The notes beneath the pieces were generated by a model that worked only from the letters and a program-made list of their open reading frames with translations, ran no database searches and was not told where the DNA came from. Below are positions 19,465 through 28,229 of a stretch of 47,263 nucleotides of DNA, one piece after another. Position 1 is the stretch's first letter, and every line of letters starts with the position of its first letter. The DNA lies in contig NZ_VOSK01000027.1 of the NCBI RefSeq assembly GCF_009296175.1, positions 1-47,263 of the forward strand, written 5' to 3'. This DNA comes from Microvirga tunisiensis (GTDB taxonomy: Bacteria > Pseudomonadota > Alphaproteobacteria > Rhizobiales > Beijerinckiaceae). A program made the translations under genes and the position numbers.

Positions 19465-20505
19465 TTAGAAACGCGTAATGACGCTGATGCCAAGGCCTTC
19501 GAAGCGGTCCATGGCCATGAGGGCGTCGGGCGCCTCGTCGAGGCTGATGTGCTTGCCGACGAGTTTCTGCGGTGCGAGCTTGTCGGTGCGGATCATGGCC
19601 ATCATGTCCTGGTAGCGGAAGGCCTGCATGCCGTGGCTGCCGTAGACCTCCAGCTCATGCGCGATGATCTGCGCCATCGGCACCTGCGCGCGGGCATGCT
19701 CGCCCACCATCAACCCGACCTGCACGTGACGCCCGCGGCGGCGCAGATTGGCGATGGAATTGAAGCAGGTGGCTGGGTGGCCCAGGGCATCGATGGACAC
19801 ATGCGCGCCGCCCTTGGTGATGTCCTTGACAGCACCGACCACATCCTTGCTGTCTCGCGCATTCACCGTCGCCACGGCGCCCATGGCTTTCGCGAATGCG
19901 AGCTTCTCGTCCGTGAGATCGATGGCGATCACGTTCGCCCCCATGGCGCTCGCGATCATGATTGCGGAGAGCCCCACACCGCCGCATCCATGCACCGCCA
20001 CCCATTCCCCGGGCTTTACGCGTCCTTGGTCGACGATGGCGCGGAACGACGTGACAAAGCGGCAGCCGAGGCTCGCGGCAGTGGCGAAATCCAGTTCCTC
20101 CGGCAGCGCGACGAGGTTCGTATCCGCGTAATCGACCGCCACATATTCCGCAAACGAGCCCCAGGCCGTGAAACCCGGTTGGAATTGCTGCTCGCAGACC
20201 TGATGGTTGCCGGAATGGCATTCATGGCAATGGCCGCAGCCGCCGACGAACGGCACCGTGACGCGATCACCCGTCTTCCAGCGCGTGACCTGCTTGCCGG
20301 TGGCAAGCACCGTGCCGGCGAGCTCGTGCCCCGGCACGTGCGGCAGCACCACGTCGGGATCGTGTCCCATCCAGCCGTGCCAGTCGCTCCGGCATAGGCC
20401 GGTCGCCTCGACCTTGATCACGACGCCTTCCGCGGAGGGTGTCGGGTCCGGCACGTTCTGCACGCGCGGCGGCTGCCCGAACTGCTCGAAGAGAACTGCT
20501 TTCAT
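19465..20505 (-). CDS. Zinc-dependent alcohol dehydrogenase
   Basis: A 346-residue medium-chain dehydrogenase. Catalytic zinc ligands are Cys38 ([11 protein letters not shown]), His60/Glu61 (VPGHE) and the later Cys in [10 protein letters not shown]; the structural zinc site is Cys90, Cys93, Cys96 and Cys104 ([18 protein letters not shown]). The Rossmann motif is [15 protein letters not shown], and Asp in AIDLTDEKL suggests NAD preference. Substrate is not clear from sequence; such enzymes act on alcohols or aldehydes. AGGAAAGG precedes ATG 20505. The gene is followed by the REP pair and the broken aldo/keto reductase on the same strand, so the two oxidoreductases may once have been co-transcribed (inference). 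Confidence 0.93.
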   Translation of the reverse strand: MKAVLFEQFGQPPRVQNVPDPTPSAEGVVIKVEATGLCRSDWHGWMGHDPDVVLPHVPGHELAGTVLATGKQVTRWKTGDRVTVPFVGGCGHCHECHSGNHQVCEQQFQPGFTAWGSFAEYVAVDYADTNLVALPEELDFATAASLGCRFVTSFRAIVDQGRVKPGEWVAVHGCGGVGLSAIMIASAMGANVIAIDLTDEKLAFAKAMGAVATVNARDSKDVVGAVKDITKGGAHVSIDALGHPATCFNSIANLRRRGRHVQVGLMVGEHARAQVPMAQIIAHELEVYGSHGMQAFRYQDMMAMIRTDKLAPQKLVGKHISLDEAPDALMAMDRFEGLGISVITRF

Positions 20506-20599
20506 GATGAGCCTTTCCTACGCGACCAACAGGGAAGGGGCGGTATAGCGGGCAGATGATGATGGGACAATCGCACGGACATCTGCCGGCTGAGGAGGG

Positions 20600-21157
20600 T
20601 TAAGCGCGATACCGCCCGAACACCACCTTCGTCTCTCCGTAATCACGCCGCTCGATCGCCTCGAAACCTTCCGGCAGCGTGACCGCGACGCCTTGCGCCT
20701 CTTCCACGATCACGAGTGCGTCGGGTACCAGCCAGCCGCCCTCGGCGCAGGAGCGCAGGGCTTTCGGCGCGAGGTCCCGGCCGTAGGGGGGATCGCAGAA
20801 CACGATGGAGAAGGGCGCATTGGGCGCGGCCTCGCCCATGCGGGTGGCGTCGCGGCGGAAGAGGCGGGTGGCGCCGCCGGCCCCGAGGGCTTCGACGTTC
20901 TCGCGGATGATGCTGCGGGACTGCGCCCCGTCGTCGACGAAGAGCGCGAAGGCGGCGCCTCGTGAGAGCGCCTCCAGCCCCAGGGCGCCGGTGCCGGCGA
21001 AGAGGTCGAGCACGCGCGCGCCCTCGACGGGATCGTCATAGCTGTGCTGCAGGATGTTGAAAAGCGTCTCGCGCAGGCGGTCCGAGGTCGGGCGGATCGC
21101 GTCCGAGCTCGGCCCCTTGAGCGAGCGGCCGCGCCAGCGCCCGCCCACAATTCTCAT
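20600..21157 (-). CDS. rsmD: 16S rRNA (guanine966-N2)-methyltransferase
   Basis: RsmD methylates G966 of 16S rRNA in the assembled small subunit. The 185-residue sequence starts MRIVGGRWRGRSLKGP, continues with IRPTSDRLRETLFNIL, the SAM-binding VLDLFAGTGALGLEALSRGA, and the catalytic DPPY motif in FCDPPYGRDLA. The length is normal. It lies downstream of the RluB-type pseudouridine synthase on the same strand, 164 bases away, with a palindromic repeat between; this pairing of two rRNA-modifying genes is common in related bacteria. Confidence 0.95.
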   Translation of the reverse strand: MRIVGGRWRGRSLKGPSSDAIRPTSDRLRETLFNILQHSYDDPVEGARVLDLFAGTGALGLEALSRGAAFALFVDDGAQSRSIIRENVEALGAGGATRLFRRDATRMGEAAPNAPFSIVFCDPPYGRDLAPKALRSCAEGGWLVPDALVIVEEAQGVAVTLPEGFEAIERRDYGETKVVFGRYRA

Positions 21158-21190
21158 GGCATGATTCCTAATTCAGAAACTCTCCAGAAG

Positions 21191-21300
21191 CCTTCGACCT
21201 GAGGAGGCCTGAAAGGCCGTCTCGAAGGACGAGGGCGTCTCCAATGCTTTCCAGACCCTCCTTCGAGACAGTCGCTTCGCAACCTCCTCAGGATGAGGAC
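21191..21300. repeat. CTCGAAGG/CCTTCGAG palindromic repeat
   Basis: GACCTGAGGAGG ... GTCTCGAAGGACGAGG is matched downstream by CCTCCTTCGAGACAG ... CCTCCTCAGGATGAGG, forming a long imperfect inverted repeat between the 3' end of the pseudouridine synthase gene and rsmD. It is a third repeat family, different from the GGCCGG and two-hairpin families. Confidence 0.7.
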
Positions 21301-21321
21301 CAGGATGGTGTCAGGCGCTGG

Positions 21322-23430
21322 TCAACGGCGACCGCGCGGGCCGCCCTTGGAGCCGCCTTTGAAGCCGCCCTTCGAAGGTCCGCCCTTGGACGCGCCTCGA
21401 GGACCGCTCTTGAAGCCGCCGCCTCTCGGGCCGCCACGGGAAGGGGCATCCCCTCGCGGGGGGCCACGGCGGGGACGGTCGTCATCGCCACGGGCGCGGA
21501 ACGGACGGTCCCCCTGTGGCTTGCGCGGGCGGTCGTCCCCGCCCTCGCGCGACCGGAAGGGGCGCTCGCCTTGATGAGAGCGCGGACGATCCTCCGCTCC
21601 CTCCGAGCGTGCCCGGAAGGGCCTGTCGCCGGCGGGACGCCGCGGGCGCTCGTCATCGCGGCGCGAAGGATGTTCTCCACCCTCGCGACCGCGGCGGGCC
21701 GGAGCCGCATCGCGGTCGTCACGGCGGCGCGGACGATCCTCGCCACCGGCAGCGCTGCGGCCCCTGCGGGGAGCGGGCGCCTCCTCTTCCTGCGGCTGCC
21801 GCACGAGGCGCTCCACCACGACCTTGCGGCCTTCGCTCGACGAAATGGCGCCGACACGCTCGCGCTGACGCTCCGCGCTGGCTGTGCGAGCCTCCTTCGG
21901 ATCGGCACCGCGGCGCGGGGTCTTCCGGCGCGGGGCGTCCTCGTCGGTTTCACCGGCACGCCACACGCTCGTCTTCACATCGAGGCGCGACGGGCGCTTC
22001 CTGGGTTCCTCCTCGTCGCGGCTGAAACGGTCGCCATCGCGGGAGCGTGATGGCCGCTCATCCCCGTCGCGGTGACGGCGCGGGCGCTCGTCATCCCGGT
22101 CTCTGCCAAAGCGCGAGGGGCGCTCGCCGCGCTCATCACGATCCTGCCCCTTGGGAGAGCCGAAGGGCGCGATCGGCTCGCGCACCGGGCTTTCGAAATC
22201 GACACCCGCCTCGAGGGCGAGCGCTTCGCCAAGCTGATCCTTCAGCACCTTGGTGCGCACCTCTTCCACGAGGCCGACCTCGAGGTCGCCGAGCTGGAAC
22301 GGGCCGAAGGACATGCGGATCAGGCGGTTCACCCGGACGCCCAGATGCTCGAGGATGCGCTTGATCTCGCGGTTCTTGCCCTCGCGCAGGCCCATGGTGA
22401 TCCAGGCATTGTCGCCCTGCACCCGGTCGAGACGCGCCTCGATGGGGCCGTAATCGATGCCGTCGATGCTGATGCCGTCGCGTAAGCGGTCGAGGTCCGC
22501 CTGGTTGATCTCGCCGTGGGCGCGCACCTTATAGCGCCGCAGCCAGCCGGTATCGGGATGGGCGATCATGCGGGCAAGACCGCCGTCGTTGGTGAGCAGC
22601 AGAAGCCCTTCCGTGTTGATGTCGAGCCGACCGACCGCCACCACGCGGGGCAGGTCCTCGGGCAGGTTGTCGAACACGGTCGGCCGGCCTTCCGGATCGC
22701 GGGCCGTGGTCACGAGGCCGCGCGGCTTGTGGAAGAGCCACAGGCGCGTGCGCTCCTTGGCCGGCAGGGGCTCGCCGTCCACGGTGATCTTGTCGGCCGC
22801 CGTCACGTTGATTGCGGGGGATTCCAGCACCTTGCCGTTGAGGGTGACGCGACCCTCCGCAATTAGCACCTCGGCGTCGCGGCGGGACGCGATGCCGGCA
22901 CGGGCGATGACCTTGGCGATACGATCCTCGGTGGGCTCCTGCGGTTCGGCCTGGACCTCGGGGCGCTCTTCGCGGGCGCGACGCGGACGATCCTCGGCGG
23001 AGCGGTCGAAGCGGCGCGGACGTTCGTCGCCGGACCGGCCGCGGAACGGCTTGTCACCGGCGCTGCGGGCGCGGAACGGCTTGTCGCCGCCCTCGCCGCG
23101 GGGCCGGAAGGGTTTCTTGTCGCCGCTCTCGAAGCGGCGAGGACGATCATCGTTGTCCCGGCTGCGGAACGGCTTGTCGCCACCTTCTCCGCGCGGGCGG
23201 AACGGCTTATCGCCATCGCGGCTGCGGACAGGCCGGTCGCCATCGCGGCTGCGGACAGGCCGGTCGCCTGCGTCACGCGGCTTGCGCGGGCGGTCATCGT
23301 CGCCTCGGGCGCGGAAGGGGCGCTCGCCGCCCTCGCGGGGTTTGCGGAAGGGCCTGTCACCGGAGGTGCGGCCGCGGTCGGAGCGTCCCGAGGAGCGGCC
23401 CCTGCGATTATCGTCGTTGCTGTCGGTCAT
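21322..23430 (-). CDS. RluB/RsuA-family pseudouridine synthase with long arginine-rich tails
   Basis: The core is a 23S rRNA pseudouridine synthase: an S4 RNA-binding domain at about residues 168-230 (AKVIARAGIASRRDAEVLI), then the RsuA/RluB catalytic domain with Asp270 in VGRLDINTEGLLLLTNDG and motif REGKNREIKRILEHLG. RluB-type enzymes modify U2605 of 23S rRNA. The core is flanked by about 165 N-terminal and 300 C-terminal residues of low-complexity RDGDRP, KPFRPRGEGG and GGPRGG-like repeats, probably disordered and RNA-binding. The 702-residue total is more than twice the usual 240-300. The chosen ATG 23430 (MTDSNDDNRRG) is the first of the repeat-like region; an upstream in-frame codon would add 25 unrelated residues. 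Divergent from tadA. Confidence 0.92.
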   Translation of the reverse strand: MTDSNDDNRRGRSSGRSDRGRTSGDRPFRKPREGGERPFRARGDDDRPRKPRDAGDRPVRSRDGDRPVRSRDGDKPFRPRGEGGDKPFRSRDNDDRPRRFESGDKKPFRPRGEGGDKPFRARSAGDKPFRGRSGDERPRRFDRSAEDRPRRAREERPEVQAEPQEPTEDRIAKVIARAGIASRRDAEVLIAEGRVTLNGKVLESPAINVTAADKITVDGEPLPAKERTRLWLFHKPRGLVTTARDPEGRPTVFDNLPEDLPRVVAVGRLDINTEGLLLLTNDGGLARMIAHPDTGWLRRYKVRAHGEINQADLDRLRDGISIDGIDYGPIEARLDRVQGDNAWITMGLREGKNREIKRILEHLGVRVNRLIRMSFGPFQLGDLEVGLVEEVRTKVLKDQLGEALALEAGVDFESPVREPIAPFGSPKGQDRDERGERPSRFGRDRDDERPRRHRDGDERPSRSRDGDRFSRDEEEPRKRPSRLDVKTSVWRAGETDEDAPRRKTPRRGADPKEARTASAERQRERVGAISSSEGRKVVVERLVRQPQEEEAPAPRRGRSAAGGEDRPRRRDDRDAAPARRGREGGEHPSRRDDERPRRPAGDRPFRARSEGAEDRPRSHQGERPFRSREGGDDRPRKPQGDRPFRARGDDDRPRRGPPRGDAPSRGGPRGGGFKSGPRGASKGGPSKGGFKGGSKGGPRGRR

Positions 23431-23487
23431 GGGAGCCTGATAGCAGAGGAGTGGCAGAGAAGCGAGGATTAAGGAACGAACCGATTG

Positions 23488-23964
23488 ATGGATAACGCCG
23501 ATCACGAGCCGCTTGATCCGGGAAGACCGGATCCCATGAGCGTGGCCTTCGACGAGGCCCGCGCCGCTGCGGCGCGCGGGGAGGTGCCGGTGGGGGCCGC
23601 CATCGTGAAGGACGGCCGGGTCGTCGCCTCGGCGGGCAACCGCCCGCGCGAGCTGCGGGACCCCTCAGCCCACGCGGAAATGCTCACCATCCGCCGCGCC
23701 TGCGAGGCTCTGGACGACGAGCGGCTTTCCGGCTGCGATCTCTACGTGACGTTGGAGCCCTGCACCATGTGCGCGACCGCGATCTCGTTCGCCCGTATCC
23801 GGCGGGTCTATTACGCGGCTTACGATCCGAAGGGCGGCGCGGTCGATAACGGCGTGCGCTTCTTCGACCAGCCCACCTGCCACCACGCCCCGGAGGTTTA
23901 TGGCGGCATCCGGGAGAGGGAGGCGGCGGCGCTGCTGAAGGAGTTTTTCGAGGGCCGGCGATAA
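23488..23964 (+). CDS. tadA: tRNA-specific adenosine deaminase
   Basis: TadA converts A34 to inosine in tRNA-Arg(ACG). The zinc/deaminase motifs are HAE (His62, Glu64) and PCTMC (Cys92, Cys95), with the family ending KGGAVDNGVRFFDQPTCHHAPEVYGGI. The protein has 158 residues. ATG 23488 has AAGGAAC upstream; a TTG directly before it and ATG 23536 are alternatives. It shares a 57-base divergent region with the pseudouridine synthase and ends in a strong terminator. Confidence 0.95.
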   Translation: MDNADHEPLDPGRPDPMSVAFDEARAAAARGEVPVGAAIVKDGRVVASAGNRPRELRDPSAHAEMLTIRRACEALDDERLSGCDLYVTLEPCTMCATAISFARIRRVYYAAYDPKGGAVDNGVRFFDQPTCHHAPEVYGGIREREAAALLKEFFEGRR

Positions 23965-23978
23965 AGGGTTGCATGAAA

Positions 23979-24007
23979 CAGGCCCGGAGCGACGCACTCC
24001 GGGCCTG
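23979..24007. terminator. Bidirectional hairpin terminator, tadA/DUF2382
   Basis: The perfect 11-base arms CAGGCCCGGAG and CTCCGGGCCTG enclose a 7-base loop. The hairpin lies between two convergent genes, 14 bases after tadA and 20 bases after the DUF2382 stop, so it can serve both. Confidence 0.85.
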
Positions 24008-24027
24008 CGCTTCTTCCGGTGTGAGGA

Positions 24028-25029
24028 TTAACGGCTGTTATCCGTGGTGCCGGTGCGGGAGACGGTGTTGCCCCGCTCGTCCTCCACCTCGACCTCGGTC
24101 TTGCGAACCGTATCGGAGATCGTCTCGGTCCGCTGGTCTGCTTCCTTGCGCACGACAACCTCCTCGACGACGCGAGCCTCCTTGGAGACCACCGCTTCCT
24201 CGGCACGTTCCTCCATCTCTATGGTACGCTCCTGGAAGAGATCGCCATCGTTGATGGATCCGGCATGCAGGGAGCCTTCGACCGGGCGGCGCTCGACGGC
24301 GACGCGCTCCTCGGAGAGGGTAACCTGCTCCTGCACGGGACGCTCGATCACATGAGAGCGAATGCGTACGCGGCCGTGGCTGACCTCGCGCTTGCCCACA
24401 TGCAGCTCTTCCTCCGCCACGGGGATCACTTCGTCGCCGCGGCTTACGTCACTGCCGTGAAGCTGGGTACGATCACTCCCGAGATCCGTACCAAGGGTCG
24501 TGCGGTCATCCGACGCCGCATAGGTGCGATCTTGCGCGATGTCACTGTCGCGCATGTCGCTGCCGCTCGTCAGCCCTGCGCCACCCAGCATGCCGGACGA
24601 TGTGGTGGTAGAGCCGGAGCCGAGATCGGAAACACCCGAACCGTAATCGTTCCAGCCTTCCGAACGCCAAGCGTCCTGCCGCTCGTCGAGGTCGAGAACA
24701 TCGTCATTGTCGAGGATATCCACGACCCGATCCGCCTCGCCGTCATCGCAGCGTACGGCGATGAGAGCGTGGCCGCGGCGCACGCCTTCTGCGTAAGCAC
24801 GAGCATCGTCACGTGGCACGCCGTTGGTGGTGAGGTAATTTTCAACGCGATCATGGTGTGATCCACCTGAGCTTTCGTCGAAGCTGCCGGTGTCATCCCA
24901 GAAGCGGTTGCTGCCTGAATTGGTGAACATGCAGATCTTGCCCTGCGAGATGCCGGATTGCTCCAGCTCACGAACGATTGCAGAAGCTTGAGAGTCGCTG
25001 CCATAGAGGCAGGTTACAGTCTTGGCCAT
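24028..25029 (-). CDS. DUF2382 stress protein with N-terminal YflT-like domain
   Basis: 333 residues. The N-terminal ~75 residues (AKTVTCLYGSDSQASAIVRELEQSG) resemble the YflT/general stress protein 17M fold. A Gly/Ser/Asp-rich linker follows (residues about 110-195), then a DUF2382 domain with alternating charged strands (EEELHVGKREVSHGRVRIRS, EERVAVERRPVEGS, VVSKEARVVEEVVVRK). There is no signal peptide. The GGAG site spaced 9 bases before ATG 25029 is good. Family members are linked to desiccation and general stress in many bacteria, but the molecular role is unknown. A second DUF2382 gene with an EcfG-type promoter lies 170 bases upstream. Confidence 0.85.
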   Translation of the reverse strand: MAKTVTCLYGSDSQASAIVRELEQSGISQGKICMFTNSGSNRFWDDTGSFDESSGGSHHDRVENYLTTNGVPRDDARAYAEGVRRGHALIAVRCDDGEADRVVDILDNDDVLDLDERQDAWRSEGWNDYGSGVSDLGSGSTTTSSGMLGGAGLTSGSDMRDSDIAQDRTYAASDDRTTLGTDLGSDRTQLHGSDVSRGDEVIPVAEEELHVGKREVSHGRVRIRSHVIERPVQEQVTLSEERVAVERRPVEGSLHAGSINDGDLFQERTIEMEERAEEAVVSKEARVVEEVVVRKEADQRTETISDTVRKTEVEVEDERGNTVSRTGTTDNSR

Positions 25030-25199
25030 TGCGAAGATCTCCAGAGGTGACCGATAAACAAATGGAATTTTGAGAAGTCTAGCCCATGCTCAATTACTGC
25101 TGCCGCATTACTCAAAACAGCACGGCTTCAGGCGCACTGATCTACCAATTGCTGCTGGGCAACTTCGTTCCCAAAATCGATTTGTCGTTGCTTGCAATC

Positions 25200-25637
25200 T
25201 CACGAACTGGTGTTCGTGTCGTCCTCATCTGCGGGAAGCCCTTCGATGACGGCATGCTGCTTGCGAAGCTCGACCGGGATCTCGACGTCCTCCGTCGTCG
25301 CAAGCTTGCGAATATGCACTTCCTCTTTCAGGACGAGGCGCTTTTCGACGATGAGAACTTCTTCCAGAACGGGGATGATGGTCACATTGTCTTCGACGCG
25401 GATGTCAGGAGCCTGATCCACGATGCGGTCGATGGGAATGCGCGTGACTTCGACTGTCTCGCCGTCGAGTGTCGCTTTTGCCAGCTCAGTCTCGACGTCG
25501 ACGATTGTACGAACACGAACCTTGCCCGTTGTCACCATGCGCTTGTCGAGCCGCACTTCCTCTTCAGCAAGAGCAATGACTTCCACCTCGGAGGAGGTGT
25601 CCTGTGAGACCGGCTGGTCTGGAATGCGCTTTGTCAT
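25200..25637 (-). CDS. Short DUF2382 stress protein
   Basis: 145 residues consisting almost only of a DUF2382 domain: VIALAEEEVRLDKRMVTTGKVRVRTIVDVE, EVTRIPIDRIVDQAPDIRVEDN and VLEEVLIVEKRLVLKEEVHIRK. No signal peptide. The gene precedes a longer DUF2382 gene on the same strand, so the two probably respond to the same stress. An EcfG-like promoter sits directly upstream (25663-25687). The domain assignment is confident and the function is not known. Confidence 0.85.
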   Translation of the reverse strand: MTKRIPDQPVSQDTSSEVEVIALAEEEVRLDKRMVTTGKVRVRTIVDVETELAKATLDGETVEVTRIPIDRIVDQAPDIRVEDNVTIIPVLEEVLIVEKRLVLKEEVHIRKLATTEDVEIPVELRKQHAVIEGLPADEDDTNTSS

Positions 25638-25662
25638 TGAAAAGGTCCCGTCTGCACCGGTG

Positions 25663-25687
25663 AACGTGCGCTGATCAGACGGGTTCC
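25663..25687 (-). promoter_or_regulatory. EcfG-type promoter for the DUF2382 gene
   Basis: GGAAC (25687-25683), a 16-base spacer and CGTT (25666-25663) on the minus strand match the general-stress sigma factor consensus of alphaproteobacteria. The predicted start would be about 20 bases before ATG 25637, which fits. The match sits in a short gap after the upstream hydrolase gene. Confidence 0.75.
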
Positions 25688-25712
25688 TCAGCCAGAAGCG
25701 ACAACCGAAGCT

Positions 25713-26621
25713 TCAGCTCTGCAGGAAAGCCTGCAGCGCCTCCAGGGTCGCACTCGGGTTTTCCTCTGCTACGAAATGCCCTGACGTGACACCGATGCCG
25801 GTCGCTTTGGGGGCGAAGCTCTGGTGCCAGATGTCGAGTGGTTGCTTCCGGTCGCCGACAGGGCCGCTGACGAGATAATAGTCGCTCCAGATCACATAGG
25901 TCGGGCACTGGATGGTCTTGCCTGCGGCGAGATCGGCTTCGTCGGCCTCGATGTCTCGGGTGGCGCCGGCCCGGTAATCCTCGCAGAAGGCGTGGATGCG
26001 GCTGGGTTCGTTGCAACTCTGCCAGTAGGAGTGGAGCGCGCGATGATCGAAGGCACTGAGATCGCCCGCGGCCGACCATTCCCGCATCAGGCCTTCGAAA
26101 TATGGGATCGGATCGCGCCCGATCTCTTCCTCGGGTTTCGGTCGGGGCTGTGAAAGATAGCCCCAGTGAACTTCCGGAATTCTGCCTGCTCCCATCTGCT
26201 CCCACACATGGTAGGTCGGCAGAATGTCGAGAAGGGCGAGCCGCTCCACCCGGCCCGGATGGTCGAGGGCGAGCCGGTACGCGACACGCGCTCCGCGGTC
26301 GTGTCCGACGACGGCGAAATGCACATAGCCCAAAGCCTCCATGACCCGCACGACATCCCGGCCCATGGCGCGCTTGGAATAGGTCTCGTGCTTCGGGTCG
26401 CCTTCCGGCGCAGAGGACCAGCCATAGCCGCGCAGGTCCATGCAGACGACCTTGTGGGTCTCGGCCAGAGTCGGCGCGAGGTGGTGCCACATGGCATGCG
26501 TTTCAGGAAAGCCATGCAGCAGAACGAGCGGCTTTCCCGTGCCTTTGGAGCGGGCGAAGATGCGCCCGACCTCCGTGTCGATCCAGTGGCTTTCGAAATC
26601 GGGAAAGAGTTCGTCGCTCAT
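25713..26621 (-). CDS. Alpha/beta hydrolase, fluoroacetate/haloacetate dehalogenase-like
   Basis: 302 residues with the haloacetate dehalogenase layout. HGFPETHAMWHH supplies the oxyanion region; GHDRGAR gives nucleophile Asp108 with Arg109 and Arg112 for carboxylate binding; Asp132 is the acid; VHWGYLSQP gives the halide-binding His152/Trp153 pair; CEDYRAGA gives Tyr216; GHFVAEENP gives catalytic His282. These line up with the residues described for fluoroacetate dehalogenases. The enzyme would hydrolyse the C-F or C-Cl bond of a haloacetate to glycolate in the cytosol. Related epoxide hydrolases have two lid tyrosines instead, so the His-Trp pair argues for a dehalogenase. The true substrate is not proven. 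No linked transporter or regulator. Confidence 0.88.
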   Translation of the reverse strand: MSDELFPDFESHWIDTEVGRIFARSKGTGKPLVLLHGFPETHAMWHHLAPTLAETHKVVCMDLRGYGWSSAPEGDPKHETYSKRAMGRDVVRVMEALGYVHFAVVGHDRGARVAYRLALDHPGRVERLALLDILPTYHVWEQMGAGRIPEVHWGYLSQPRPKPEEEIGRDPIPYFEGLMREWSAAGDLSAFDHRALHSYWQSCNEPSRIHAFCEDYRAGATRDIEADEADLAAGKTIQCPTYVIWSDYYLVSGPVGDRKQPLDIWHQSFAPKATGIGVTSGHFVAEENPSATLEALQAFLQS

Positions 26622-26765
26622 GGATGGCCGCTCGCTGTTGTAAGAAGATCGCTTCCAGAAGCTAGAGCATTCCCATGCGAATTGGATGAGGCTGCTTAGG
26701 AAAAAAGAGAGTTACAACTTAAAGTGGACTATGTTCCGTTGCGTCATCCCTCGATTGAAGTATGC

Positions 26766-28043
26766 TCAGTTCAGCTCACGCTCCACAGCACGCCAGCCGA
26801 TGTCCTTCCGGCAGAAGCCCTCCGGCCACTCGATCCTGGCAACAGCCTCATAGGCTTTCCTTTGCGCCTCGGAGATCGTGTGTCCTAACGCCGTGACATT
26901 GAGCACGCGTCCACCATTGGCAACGATCCTGTCGCCGTCCTGTTTCGTGCCGGCATGAAAGACGATGACATCGTTCAACTCTTCAGCCTTGTCGATGCCC
27001 CTGATCTCCGAGCCCTTCTCGACTGATCCCGGATAGCCCTGCGCGGCCATGACGACGGTGAGCGCAGCTTCGTTGGTCCACTGCAGGGAGATGCTGTTCA
27101 GAACGCCGTCGCAGGCGGCAAGCAGCGCCGTCACGAGATCGGATTTCAGGCGCGGCAGCAGAACCTGGGTTTCGGGATCGCCGAGGCGGGCATTGTATTC
27201 GATGAGCTGAGGCCCGTCCTTGGTGAGCATCAGCCCGGCATAGAGGATGCCCGTATAGGGCGTACCGCGCGCCTTCATGCCCGCGAGCGTCGGCTCGATG
27301 ATGTCCCGCATGGCGCGGGCCTGGAGTTCCGGCGTCATCACGGCGGCCGGCGAATAGGCCCCCATCCCGCCGGTGTTGGGTCCCTGGTCGCCGTCGAAGA
27401 CGCGCTTGTGGTCCTGCGCCGTGCCGAAGGGGATCGCATGCGTGCCGTCGCAGAGGGCAAAGAAACTCGCCTCTTCGCCTTCGAGAAACGCCTCGATCAC
27501 AACCTCGGCTCCGGCCGCTCCGAGACCGCCGCCGATCATCATGTCGATGGCCTCTTCAGCCTCCTCGAAGGAGGTGGCGACGACCACGCCCTTGCCGGCG
27601 GCAAGGCCGTCCGCCTTCACTACGGTCGGCACGCCGTAGTTGCGGACGTAAGCCTTGGCCGCTTCCGCATCGGTGAAGTGCCGATAGGCAGCGGTCGGGA
27701 TGTTGAACTCTGCGCACAGATCCTTGGTGAAGGCCTTCGAGCCTTCGAGCTGGGCGGCGGCCTTGCTCGGTCCGAACGCCTTGATTCCCGCAGCCGTGAG
27801 ATCGTCCACGAGTCCTGCCACCAGTGGCGCCTCCGGCCCGACCACGACGAAATCGACCTTCATCACCCGGCAGAGATCGATCACCGCCCGATGGTCCATT
27901 ACATCGAGCACCACGTTGGTGCCGTGCTGCGCCGTGCCGGGATTGCCGGGGGCGACGAGAAGCCTGTCGCACAGGGCGCTCGCCGAGAGACTCCTGGCCA
28001 GAGCATGCTCCCGCCCGCCGGACCCGATGAGAAGAATGTTCAT
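26766..28043 (-). CDS. purD: Phosphoribosylamine-glycine ligase
   Basis: PurD makes glycinamide ribonucleotide from phosphoribosylamine, glycine and ATP, the second step of purine synthesis. The 425-residue ATP-grasp enzyme starts [16 protein letters not shown], has [12 protein letters not shown], the ATP-binding [16 protein letters not shown], and [10 protein letters not shown] and ARLGDPETQ near the metal site. The length is normal. It diverges from xseA across 186 bases and stands alone. Confidence 0.96.
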   Translation of the reverse strand: MNILLIGSGGREHALARSLSASALCDRLLVAPGNPGTAQHGTNVVLDVMDHRAVIDLCRVMKVDFVVVGPEAPLVAGLVDDLTAAGIKAFGPSKAAAQLEGSKAFTKDLCAEFNIPTAAYRHFTDAEAAKAYVRNYGVPTVVKADGLAAGKGVVVATSFEEAEEAIDMMIGGGLGAAGAEVVIEAFLEGEEASFFALCDGTHAIPFGTAQDHKRVFDGDQGPNTGGMGAYSPAAVMTPELQARAMRDIIEPTLAGMKARGTPYTGILYAGLMLTKDGPQLIEYNARLGDPETQVLLPRLKSDLVTALLAACDGVLNSISLQWTNEAALTVVMAAQGYPGSVEKGSEIRGIDKAEELNDVIVFHAGTKQDGDRIVANGGRVLNVTALGHTISEAQRKAYEAVARIEWPEGFCRKDIGWRAVERELN

Positions 28044-28229
28044 GACTTTCGCCTCCCTGTGCTGCCTGCGCTCTTAGCGGCTATGGGCTTTTGCGCCTAG
28101 TCTTGAAAGTGCGAGGCCAAGACCTGTTTTGCGGGCGCGGCGAAATGCACAGGGGATAGGTTGCCATTGTGAACGTCTGTTGCGGCCGCGCCCTTGGCAG
28201 CCCCCGGGTGGGCGGATTAGGTTCACCTC

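Noticed and set aside
23030..23390. Short repeats resembling a CRISPR array
   Set aside because: The periodic GCGGAACGGCTTGTC units are codons for KPFR/DRP repeats in the pseudouridine synthase tail; no regular spacer-repeat pattern.
25146..25172. GGAAC-like element on the minus strand before the longer DUF2382 gene
   Set aside because: The position expected for CGTT does not match at 16 or 17 bases.
26724..26735. GGAAC on the minus strand between the dehalogenase-like gene and purD
   Set aside because: No CGTT at an accepted spacing; the nearest is GTAA.
28044..28229. Small gene between purD and xseA
   Set aside because: No open frame with a good ribosome site or family likeness; treated as a divergent promoter region.
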